From positions 1 to 5,144 of the forward strand of contig CAZYWA010000554.1 in the NCBI GenBank assembly GCA_964650975.1: a DNA stretch of 5,144 nucleotides, in the 5' to 3' direction. The notes beneath the pieces are model-generated. The model had not been told where the DNA came from. It worked only from the letters and a program-made list of their open reading frames with translations, and did not search any database. Source of the DNA: CAZYWA01 sp964650975 [NCBI: uncultured bacterium] (GTDB lineage: Bacteria; JADJOY01). This document shows positions 1 through 5,144 of the stretch, piece by piece (the stretch's first letter is position 1; each line of letters begins with the position of its first letter). Position numbers and translations under genes: made by a program.

Positions 1-922
1 CGCTTTCGAGGCGGCGAAGATCGTCGTTCGAGAGCGCGACCGACGAGGCCGCGGCGTTTTGCTCCAGGTACTTGCGCCGCTTGGTGCCGGGGATCGGCAC
101 CACGTCGTCGCCTCGACTCATCAGCCAGGCCAGCGCGACTTGAGCGGGCGTGGCTTTCTTCGCCGAGGCCACCTCGCGCAGCACGTTCACGATGGCCAGG
201 TTCTTCTCGAGGTTCTCGTCCTCGAAGCGCGGGAAACGCTGGCGGCGCGAGTCGCTCGCATCGAGCTCGGTCGCGCTCGTGATCGCACCCGTGAGCAACC
301 CGCGCCCGAGCGGCGAGTACGAGACGAAGCCGATGCCGAGCTCGCGGCAGGTCGGCAGGATCTCGGTTTCGACGTGGCGCTCGAAGAGCGAGTACTCGGT
401 CTGGAGCGCGCTGATCGGATGAACGCGGTGGGCACGGCGGATCGTGGCCGGCGAGGCCTCGGAAAGTCCCAGGAAGCGCACCTTCCCCGCCGCCACCAGC
501 TCGGCCATCGCACCCACCGTGTCCTCGATCGGCACCGTCTTGTCGACGCGGTGCTGGTAGTAGAGGTCGATGTGATCGACGCCGAGTCGCGCGAGCGACG
601 CGTCGCACGCGCGCTTCACGTACTCGGGCTTGCCGTTGATCCCAACCCAGCTCCCGTCGGCGCGTCGCTCGTTCCCGAACTTCGTCGCGATCAGCACCCG
701 ATCGCGGCGACCCGCAACCGCCTTCCCGACCAGCTCTTCGTTGATGAACGGCCCGTACATGTCGGCCGTGTCGAGGAAGTCGATGCCCAGCTCGAGCGCC
801 CGGTGGATCGTGGCGATCGATTCGGCGTCGTCGCGCGGACCGTAGAACTCGCTCATGCCCATGCACCCGAGCCCCATGGCCGAGACCTCGAGACCGCGGG
901 CGCCGAGCTTGCGTCGCTTCAT
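1..922 (-). CDS. Aldo/keto reductase (AKR13-like), 3' end cut by window edge
   Basis: The product is a cytoplasmic NAD(P)H-dependent oxidoreductase that reduces aldehydes or ketones; the substrate is not predictable. The minus strand reads 307 residues without a stop to the left edge. The family is usually about 325-335 residues, so only a short C-terminal piece is missing. The N-terminus starts [14 protein letters not shown] and continues with the GLGCMGMS signature of the AKR13-type bacterial group. The (beta/alpha)8 catalytic tetrad is complete: Asp51 and Tyr56 in FLDTADMYG, Lys81 in ATKFG and His124 in YYQHRVD. The cofactor-side motifs [12 protein letters not shown] (about 201-212) and VPIPGTKR (about 275-282) are present. 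The start at 922 is supported by GGAGG six bases upstream. It is transcribed divergently from the GH18 gene, which gives no firm functional link. The family call is firm; the physiological role is unknown. Confidence 0.93.
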   Translation of the reverse strand, partial: MKRRKLGARGLEVSAMGLGCMGMSEFYGPRDDAESIATIHRALELGIDFLDTADMYGPFINEELVGKAVAGRRDRVLIATKFGNERRADGSWVGINGKPEYVKRACDASLARLGVDHIDLYYQHRVDKTVPIEDTVGAMAELVAAGKVRFLGLSEASPATIRRAHRVHPISALQTEYSLFERHVETEILPTCRELGIGFVSYSPLGRGLLTGAITSATELDASDSRRQRFPRFEDENLEKNLAIVNVLREVASAKKATPAQVALAWLMSRGDDVVPIPGTKRRKYLEQNAAASSVALSNDDLRRLES

Positions 923-942
923 GACGTTCCTCCGGAATGTGG

Positions 943-954
943 AATCCCTGGATT
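943..954. repeat. Short inverted repeat AATCC-ct-GGATT in the divergent promoter region
   Basis: Perfect 5-bp arms (943-947 and 950-954) are separated by two bases. The repeat overlaps the candidate -10 box of the reductase gene, where a repressor operator would be expected. It is short enough to occur by chance. Confidence 0.3.
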
Positions 955-967
955 GTAAGCGGCCTGT

Positions 968-986
968 CCGATCTTGGTACGATCGG
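968..986. repeat. Inverted repeat CCGATC-N7-GATCGG upstream of the GH18 gene
   Basis: Perfect 6-bp arms (968-973 and 981-986) flank a 7-base spacer, giving 13-base centre-to-centre spacing. It lies 27 bases before the GH18 start codon and spans its candidate -10 box. It could be an operator for a dimeric regulator or a small leader hairpin. There is no second copy in the window to support either. Confidence 0.35.
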
Positions 987-997
987 CGTCATCCACT

Positions 998-1006
998 GGA
1001 AGGGAG
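998..1006 (+). promoter_or_regulatory. Ribosome binding site fixing the GH18 start at 1013
   Basis: GGAAGGGAG ends six bases before ATG 1013. The longer in-frame alternative, TTG at 974, has no Shine-Dalgarno sequence and would add 13 residues in front of an otherwise normal signal peptide, so 1013 is preferred. Confidence 0.75.
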
Positions 1007-1012
1007 CTTGAG

Positions 1013-2566
1013 ATGTTGGGACTCCGATCTCGCCGCTCGACCGCACTTGCTCTGTCCATCGCTTGGCTCGCGGCCTCGTCGACCGCGACCGCCGCACACT
1101 CGAGCCCAGGCGACGCTCCACCTCCCGGCATCCACGCCTCCGAGCTCGCGGCGCACCAGGGCGAGCCGCCCTCTCTCACCGGCTCGGAGCCCATGGCGCA
1201 GCTCGGAGCGCTCTCGGTGCCGCGGGTGACCAAGCAAGTGGTCGGGTTCTACCCGTACTGGGCCGGCGGCTTCACCGGCTTCCACTGGGACCTGCTCACC
1301 ACCGTCGCGTACTTCAGCGCCGAGGTCGACCCGACGGCGAAGAACGGCAGCTTCTCGAACGTCCACGGCTGGGGAAGCTCGACCGCGTCGCTGATCAGCA
1401 CCGCGCACAGCAACGGAGTGAAAGTGGTGCTGACGCTCACGCTCTTCGACTCGACGGCGATCAGCGCGATCCTCGGCAACGCGACCTACCGATCGAGTCT
1501 CGTCTCCAACGCGCTGAGCCTGGTGCAGAGCGCCGGCGGCGACGGCATTTGCCTCGACTTCGAGGGCATCGCCGGCGGATCCACCAACAAGACCGGCCTG
1601 GTGGCGCTCATGAACGCGATGACCAGCGCCTTTCACGCGGCGATTCCCGGATCGCAGGTGCTGATCGCGACGCCGGCCGTCGACTGGGCCGGCGTCTTCG
1701 ACTACGACCAGCTCGCGATCGGCACCGACGGCCTCATGATCATGGCCTACGACTACTACTGGAGCGGCGGCCCGCCGGGCCCCGTGTCGCCGCTCACCAG
1801 CGGCTCGCTGTGGGGCACCTACAACGTCACCTGGACCGCGAACGACTACGTCACCTGGGGCGGCACGGAGAACCGCGCCAAGTTCATTCTCGGGGTTCCT
1901 TGGTACGGCTACGACTGGCCGACCACCAGCTTCTCGATCCCGGGCACCGCCGCCGGAGCCGCCACCTCGCGCACCTACGCGCAAGCGAAACCACTGGCGC
2001 AGCAGTACGGCGGCAACTGGGACGCGGCGTCGCAAACCCCGTTCGTGCTCTACACCTCGGGTGGCTCGCACCAGCTCTGGTACGACGACGATTCCTCGCT
2101 CGGCCTCAAGCTCGACCTGGTGAACGCGCAGAGCTTCGGCGGCATCGGCATCTGGGCCCTCGACTACGAAGGCTCGAACCCGGAGCTCTGGACCGCGATC
2201 GAGAGCAAATTCGTTCCGCCCTGCCCCGATGCGGACGGCGACGGCTACACCTCCGCCGCCTGCGGCGGGACCGACTGCAACGACGCGAACGCGGCGATCC
2301 ATCCGGGCGCCGCGGAGGTCTGCGGCAACCACATCGACGACAACTGCAACGGCTCGGTCGACGAGGGCTGCACCGGCGGGTGCGGGGGAACGCCCGCCGA
2401 GGCGGCCGTGGATGGCGATTCGTCACCGGGAACCGCGCCATCCGGATCTGGCCCGGACTCCGCGCTGGGTGCCTTGCTGGTCGCGCTGGGAACGGTGCGC
2501 GCGGCGCGTGCCGCGCGACCCAAACGTCGCGCACGCACGGACAATCTTCGACAAACGCTCCGCTGA
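1013..2566 (+). CDS. Secreted GH18 (chitinase-like) protein with MopE-type motif and C-terminal anchor
   Basis: A predicted exported 517-residue glycoside hydrolase of family 18, whose members cleave beta-1,4 bonds in chitin, peptidoglycan or related amino-sugar polymers. A Sec signal peptide (residues 1-27: basic MLGLRSRR, hydrophobic core, ATA cleavage site) precedes a linker and a TIM barrel of about 76-400. Visible family motifs are VVGFYPYW (76-83), active-site DGICLDFE (177-184) with Asp182 and the catalytic acid Glu184, MAYDYYW (244-250), LGVPWYGY (293-300) and GIGIWALDYE (377-386). The usual middle Asp of DxxDxDxE is Cys180. A MopE-like Cys/Asp-rich metal-binding motif follows (DADGDGY at 406-412, CNDAN at 422-426, DDNCNG at 442-447). 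The tail has a short hydrophobic stretch (484-495), then a basic cluster (496-508), as in tripartite C-terminal sorting signals. Family call firm; substrate unknown. Confidence 0.9.
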   Translation: MLGLRSRRSTALALSIAWLAASSTATAAHSSPGDAPPPGIHASELAAHQGEPPSLTGSEPMAQLGALSVPRVTKQVVGFYPYWAGGFTGFHWDLLTTVAYFSAEVDPTAKNGSFSNVHGWGSSTASLISTAHSNGVKVVLTLTLFDSTAISAILGNATYRSSLVSNALSLVQSAGGDGICLDFEGIAGGSTNKTGLVALMNAMTSAFHAAIPGSQVLIATPAVDWAGVFDYDQLAIGTDGLMIMAYDYYWSGGPPGPVSPLTSGSLWGTYNVTWTANDYVTWGGTENRAKFILGVPWYGYDWPTTSFSIPGTAAGAATSRTYAQAKPLAQQYGGNWDAASQTPFVLYTSGGSHQLWYDDDSSLGLKLDLVNAQSFGGIGIWALDYEGSNPELWTAIESKFVPPCPDADGDGYTSAACGGTDCNDANAAIHPGAAEVCGNHIDDNCNGSVDEGCTGGCGGTPAEAAVDGDSSPGTAPSGSGPDSALGALLVALGTVRAARAARPKRRARTDNLRQTLR

Positions 2567-2568
2567 GC

Positions 2569-2616
2569 CCGCGCGCGCCGGTTTCCTGCGCCGCTAACGC
2601 TCGATAGCGCGCGCGG
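2569..2616 (+). terminator. GC-only hairpin just after the GH18 stop codon
   Basis: The arm CCGCGCGCGC (2569-2578) is exactly complementary to GCGCGCGCGG (2607-2616), giving a 10-bp all-GC stem with a 28-base loop, three bases after the stop codon. No T-run follows, so it is not a classic intrinsic terminator. It could protect or end the GH18 mRNA and would partly insulate the next gene. Alternating CG dinucleotides make chance pairing easier than stem length suggests. Confidence 0.35.
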
Positions 2617-2693
2617 CTGCCTCCCGTTTGCGGAGAGGCCGCCACGCGACGCGCTGCTTCGCGGTATCCGCCGGGCACTCTGCCTGCCGGTCG

Positions 2694-2708
2694 CGTGCGA
2701 CTCGCACG
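2694..2708. repeat. 15-bp palindrome CGTGCGA-c-TCGCACG
   Basis: Perfect 7-bp arms surround one central base, about 180 bases before the second glycosidase start. The one-base centre is too tight for a hairpin loop without opening inner pairs, so a DNA-binding site fits better than an RNA structure. The function is inferred only from shape and position. Confidence 0.4.
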
Positions 2709-2755
2709 GACACGAGAATCCCGCTCGCTTCCGTGCCTCGCGCATCACGAACGAC

Positions 2756-2794
2756 GCGCGGCATCGCATGGCACGACAGCGCGAAGTGCCGCGC
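2756..2794. repeat. Inverted repeat with 8-bp arms GCGCGGCA / TGCCGCGC
   Basis: Arms at 2756-2763 and 2787-2794 are perfectly complementary, with 23 bases between them. They lie about 90 bases upstream of the chosen start at 2885 and could form a leader or terminator hairpin. No T-run follows. It may be chance in such GC-rich DNA. Confidence 0.25.
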
Positions 2795-2876
2795 AGGACG
2801 TTGGCCCACGCCTTGCTCATCGTGCCGTCGCCGATGAGCCCAGCACGCGCAACCCACCCGAGACTCTTCGCCAACC

Positions 2877-2880
2877 GGAG
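2877..2880 (+). promoter_or_regulatory. Weak ribosome binding site for the start at 2885
   Basis: GGAG lies four bases before ATG 2885, a slightly short spacing. The upstream in-frame ATGs at 2768 and 2834 have no Shine-Dalgarno match and would push the signal peptide far from the N-terminus, so 2885 is preferred. Confidence 0.5.
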
Positions 2881-2884
2881 CCCA

Positions 2885-4618
2885 ATGCGCCAATCGCAGC
2901 CAACCGTCAGCGACCGTCACGACGACTCGACGCATTCCTCGCGCATCGGCGCGCTGCTCACGGCGAGTGCGCTGGTGGCGGCCGCCGCGACCGCCGCCCG
3001 AGCGGACGCGGTGCCCACCTTCGGCGGCGTCACGCTGGTCACCAGCCGTCTCGACCTGCTCACCTCGACGGGCGGCTCGTCGTTCGAGATCGTCGGCAAC
3101 GCGGTGGCCTGGTCGGTGCTCGAGCCCAACGGCCACGACTTCGACGCGAACGCGCTGCGCTCGCTCGATCAGCAAGTGCGCGTCGCGGCCGCCGCGGGCC
3201 TCGAGCAGATCGTGGTGCGGGTGCGCCCCGGCGGCGGCCCGATGGCACCCTTCGCCGGCGACCCGTCGACCTGGCCGGTCGACTCCGCGACCTACGATCA
3301 GAAGGAAGGCGAGTACCTGGGCCCCAAGTACGCGTTCGGCACGTACTCGTATCCGCCGCGCGTGCTCACGCGCGACGACTCCGGTCAGACCTCGCCCTGG
3401 TACGACTTCGTCTACGCCCTCGCCAAGCGCTACGACGGCACCACCGTCGATCCGCAGACGGCCACCAAGAAGCTGCCGCGGGTCGCCGCCTGGTCGTGCG
3501 TCGAGGAGCCCGACGTCAAGTCCTACTGGTACGGCACCGGCCGCGACTACTTCGGCGGCGTCAATGGCGATCCCGCGGTCGGCACGCTGCCCAGCTTCTA
3601 CCGTGCCGTGAAGGCCGCGAACCCGGCGGCGTCGGTGGTGGGCGCCGCGCTCACCAGCCATCAGGTCGGCTTCTACATGGCGCACGAGATGGCGCGCGCA
3701 GAAGGCAACGCCTACGACGCGACCGTGCGCGCCTGGGGCACCAGCTACTTCAACAGCAACTACCCGATGCAGCGGGTGTTCGCGACCAACATCCCCGACG
3801 CGCAGCTCTACACCCAGCAGGAGAACGATCCCGAGGCCCGCCGCGCGCGCGCGTTCATCGACTCGGCGTTCGCCGGCTCGGCGCCGTCCTTCTACGACGT
3901 GCTCGGCATCCACAGCTACGACAACTGGTCGCTGCTCTCGGACATGATCGAGTGGCAGCTCACGCGCCTGGACCAGCCCAAGCGCGTGTGGATCACCGAG
4001 CTCGGTTTCGCCGACGTGCCGCCGCGCGGCACCGCGACCCTGGTGAGCGACGCCGACCAGCCGGCGTGGCTGGTGAAGAAGCTGGTGCTGGCGCTCGCGG
4101 CCGGCGTCGAGCACACGTCCTACTCGCCGATGCTGGCCGCCCCCGGCTTCGCGAGCCTCTACCCGTCCACCACCTCGGAGCGGCCCGCGCGGCGCAGCAT
4201 GCAGCTGATCGGCCAGAGCCTGAACCAGGCCAGCGGCTATCGCTTCGGCAGCTCGTTCGTGAGCGGCGGCACCACCTTCTACGTGTTCGACCACGCCGAC
4301 GGCGCGTCGCACATCGCCGTGGCATGGCGCGATTCGGACAGCGCGACGCAGCACACCCGGCCCATCCTCGGCATCCCGTCGGGTGCCACGGTGCGGGTGC
4401 TCGACGACCTCGAGCACGTGGTGAGCACGTCGAATCTGAACCTCACCTTCGGCGTTCAGCCGCTGGTGATCGAGTGGGGTCCAGCGGTGGTCGACGCGGA
4501 CGGTGACGGCTACCCCGCCGGCATCGACTGTGACGATCAGTCGTCGGCGGTGAACCCGGGCGCCACCGAAGGCGGCGCCGACTCGCGCGACAACGACTGC
4601 GATCCGATCACCCAGTGA
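2885..4618 (+). CDS. Secreted clan GH-A-type TIM-barrel glycosidase with C-terminal MopE-type motif
   Basis: A 577-residue predicted exported glycosidase. The signal peptide has an unusually long polar N-region (1-20), a hydrophobic core (21-38) and an ARA cleavage site before Asp41. The barrel begins with AWSVLEPNG (75-83), typical of the second strand in GH39/GH5-like enzymes. The acid/base position is WSCVEEPD (203-210, Glu208), where most clan members have NEP, so Glu207 replaces Asn. GIHSY (341-345) and the nucleophile motif ITELG (370-374, Glu372) follow. A beta-rich domain (about 415-530) precedes a short Asp/Cys motif, DADGDGY (537-543) to DNDCD (569-573), four residues before the end. 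It shares strand and C-terminal module with the upstream GH18 gene, 318 bp away. The exact GH family and substrate are not assignable by eye. It lacks the hydrophobic-basic tail of its neighbour, so it is probably released or periplasmic. Confidence 0.8.
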   Translation: MRQSQPTVSDRHDDSTHSSRIGALLTASALVAAAATAARADAVPTFGGVTLVTSRLDLLTSTGGSSFEIVGNAVAWSVLEPNGHDFDANALRSLDQQVRVAAAAGLEQIVVRVRPGGGPMAPFAGDPSTWPVDSATYDQKEGEYLGPKYAFGTYSYPPRVLTRDDSGQTSPWYDFVYALAKRYDGTTVDPQTATKKLPRVAAWSCVEEPDVKSYWYGTGRDYFGGVNGDPAVGTLPSFYRAVKAANPAASVVGAALTSHQVGFYMAHEMARAEGNAYDATVRAWGTSYFNSNYPMQRVFATNIPDAQLYTQQENDPEARRARAFIDSAFAGSAPSFYDVLGIHSYDNWSLLSDMIEWQLTRLDQPKRVWITELGFADVPPRGTATLVSDADQPAWLVKKLVLALAAGVEHTSYSPMLAAPGFASLYPSTTSERPARRSMQLIGQSLNQASGYRFGSSFVSGGTTFYVFDHADGASHIAVAWRDSDSATQHTRPILGIPSGATVRVLDDLEHVVSTSNLNLTFGVQPLVIEWGPAVVDADGDGYPAGIDCDDQSSAVNPGATEGGADSRDNDCDPITQ

Positions 4619-4630
4619 CGAGCCGCCCGG

Positions 4631-4680
4631 ACGACCCACCTCCACCCGACACCCTCACCAGCGGACCAACCAGCAAACCG
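4631..4680 (+). terminator. C-rich, G-poor tract, candidate Rho-utilisation region
   Basis: These 50 bases contain 26 C, 15 A, 7 G and 2 T on the coding strand, starting 12 bases after the glycosidase stop. A C-over-G bubble with little secondary structure is the known signature of rut sites for Rho-dependent termination. There is no intrinsic terminator hairpin with a T-run in this gap. The function is inferred from composition only. Confidence 0.35.
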
Positions 4681-4696
4681 ATGCCATCCAACGGGC

Positions 4697-4709
4697 CTGA
4701 CCCGGTCAG
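4697..4709. repeat. 13-bp palindrome CTGACC-c-GGTCAG
   Basis: Perfect 6-bp arms surround one central base, in the gap 107 bases before the FHA gene start. The position fits an operator for that gene. Like the palindrome at 2694-2708 it has a one-base centre, but the arm sequences differ, so they are not obviously sites for one regulator. Confidence 0.35.
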
Positions 4710-4804
4710 CGAGCCGCCAGGCACATCCGGCGTGGGCTCCGCCCCGTCGCGAGGCCGCGCCATCGAGACCCGCACCATCCAGGGATTCACGTCCCACCAG
4801 CACC

Positions 4805-4810
4805 GAGGAG
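4805..4810 (+). promoter_or_regulatory. Ribosome binding site fixing the FHA gene start at 4816
   Basis: GAGGAG lies five bases before ATG 4816. An in-frame ATG at 4681 would add 45 residues of Pro/Ser/Gly-rich sequence and has no Shine-Dalgarno match, so 4816 is the better start. Confidence 0.7.
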
Positions 4811-4815
4811 ACCCG

Positions 4816-5144
4816 ATGACCTACACGCAGTGCACCGAGGCGACGTCTCGGATCGTGATTCCGGTACCGCCCGTGAGCGCAGCGGTTCCCAGCCTGGTGG
4901 TCATCGACGGCCCCGAGCCGGGATCGTGCTTCCAGCTCGCCGGCGACCAGGCGACGTTCGTGCTGGGCCGGGGCGAGTTCGCCGACGTGCGCGTGGACGA
5001 CGAGACCATCTCGCGCTCGCACGCGACGCTGACGCTCGACCTGCTCCTCGGCCGCGGCCGCGTGGCACGGGTCATCGATCTCAGCAGCCGCAACGGCACG
5101 TTCGTGAACGGAGTGCAGGTCGACTCCGCGAACCTGTTGCCGGG
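4816..5144 (+). CDS. FHA-domain signalling protein, 3' end cut by window edge
   Basis: The first 109 complete codons of a protein that begins with a short tail (1-25) and then a forkhead-associated domain, a phosphothreonine-binding fold used in Ser/Thr kinase and other signalling. The conserved FHA residues are all visible: Gly51-Arg52 in VLGRGEF, Ser66 to His69 in ISRSHA, and Arg92-Asn93-Gly94 with Asn98-Gly99 in SRNGTFVNG. The N-terminal arrangement, with TSRIV before LVVIDGPEPG (27-36), is like that of FHA-GGDEF diguanylate cyclases in delta-type proteobacteria. What follows the FHA domain lies outside the window, so an attached GGDEF or other output domain is only a guess. No signal peptide is seen, so it is probably cytoplasmic. 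The FHA call is firm and the full protein type is unknown. Confidence 0.88.
   Translation, partial: MTYTQCTEATSRIVIPVPPVSAAVPSLVVIDGPEPGSCFQLAGDQATFVLGRGEFADVRVDDETISRSHATLTLDLLLGRGRVARVIDLSSRNGTFVNGVQVDSANLLP

Larger units (their letters stand above)
923..1012. promoter_or_regulatory. Divergent intergenic region between the reductase and GH18 genes
   Basis: This 90-bp gap must carry the 5' signals of both divergent genes. For the reductase, the minus strand has TACAAT (plus-strand 952-957), five of six matches to a sigma70 -10 box, about 30 bases before the ATG; no good -35 box was seen. For the GH18 gene, TTGTAA (953-958) and TACGAT (978-983) could be -35 and -10 boxes, though the 19-base spacer is long. 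The two candidate promoters overlap, so a regulator bound here could affect both. All assignments are by eye and the sigma factor is unknown. Confidence 0.35.
2567..2884. other. 318-bp non-coding gap between the two glycosidase genes
   Basis: No convincing gene or RNA gene is seen here. Open frames cross it on both strands, but their predicted products are Arg-rich and lack family motifs, as expected from GC-rich noise. The gap holds the hairpin after the GH18 stop, a weak pairing region (about 2613-2640), a 15-bp palindrome (2694-2708) and an 8-bp-arm inverted repeat (2756-2794). Its length suggests that the downstream glycosidase has its own promoter, but I found no clear -35/-10 pair. Confidence 0.6.

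Noticed and set aside
59-958. A 299-codon plus-strand frame opposite the aldo/keto reductase
   Set aside because: The minus strand carries a full reductase tetrad and a good ribosome binding site. The plus frame is Arg/Glu/His-rich without motifs.
974-1012. TTG at 974 as an upstream start for the GH18 gene
   Set aside because: It has no Shine-Dalgarno sequence, falls within the candidate promoter and would lengthen the signal peptide N-region without need.
989-2332. A 447-codon open frame on the minus strand opposite the GH18 gene
   Set aside because: Same composition artefact. It has no recognisable domain and would overlap a clear GH18 gene entirely.
2613-2640. Possible hairpin around CTCC-cgtttgc-GGAG as an intrinsic terminator
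   Set aside because: Only four continuous base pairs, broken outer pairing and no following T-run.
2768-2884. ATG 2768 or ATG 2834 as the start of the second glycosidase
   Set aside because: Neither has a ribosome binding site, and both place 17-39 extra residues before an already long signal-peptide N-region.
2594-4645. A 683-codon open frame on the minus strand opposite the second glycosidase
   Set aside because: Its product is Arg/Gly/His/Val-rich low-complexity with no family motif, while the opposite strand has a signal peptide, catalytic motifs and a metal-binding tail. GC-rich third positions keep this antisense frame open.
4681-4815. ATG 4681 as an in-frame upstream start of the FHA gene
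   Set aside because: No Shine-Dalgarno match; the 45 added residues are Pro/Ser/Gly-rich and unlike a domain, while 4816 has GAGGAG at good spacing.

Overview
The window is very GC-rich, with strong third-position G/C bias that opens long antisense shadow frames. It holds four genes: two partial at the edges and two complete. The organism is most likely a deltaproteobacterium in the broad sense, Myxococcota-like. This is inferred from two secreted enzymes with MopE-type Cys/Asp metal-binding tails, a tripartite C-terminal anchor resembling myxobacterial sorting tails, and an FHA-domain signalling protein. There is no rRNA, tRNA or marker gene to prove it.

Layout. Positions 1-922 (minus strand) are an aldo/keto reductase whose last residues lie off the left edge. 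A 90-bp divergent intergenic region (923-1012) follows, with a candidate promoter for each direction and two short inverted repeats. Positions 1013-2566 (plus) encode a secreted glycoside hydrolase family 18 protein with a MopE-like calcium-binding-type motif and a hydrophobic-plus-basic C-terminal tail. Positions 2567-2884 are a 318-bp non-coding gap with a GC hairpin just after the stop codon and further inverted repeats. Positions 2885-4618 (plus) encode a second secreted TIM-barrel glycosidase (clan GH-A type), which ends in a shorter copy of the same motif. Positions 4619-4815 are non-coding and begin with a C-rich, G-poor tract that could serve Rho-dependent termination. From 4816 to the right edge runs the N-terminal part of an FHA-domain protein.

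How they may work together. The two glycosidases are exported by Sec-type signal peptides and share a C-terminal module, so they look like a functional pair for extracellular or surface breakdown of an amino-sugar polymer (chitin or peptidoglycan type) and another glycan. Substrates cannot be read from sequence. The reductase is a cytoplasmic NADPH-type enzyme and the FHA protein a phosphothreonine-reading signalling protein; neither is obviously linked to the pair. I see no mobile element, CRISPR array, RNA gene or clear new defence or biosynthetic system. The most unusual content is the matched pair of MopE-tailed glycosidases and their substituted catalytic-site motifs.
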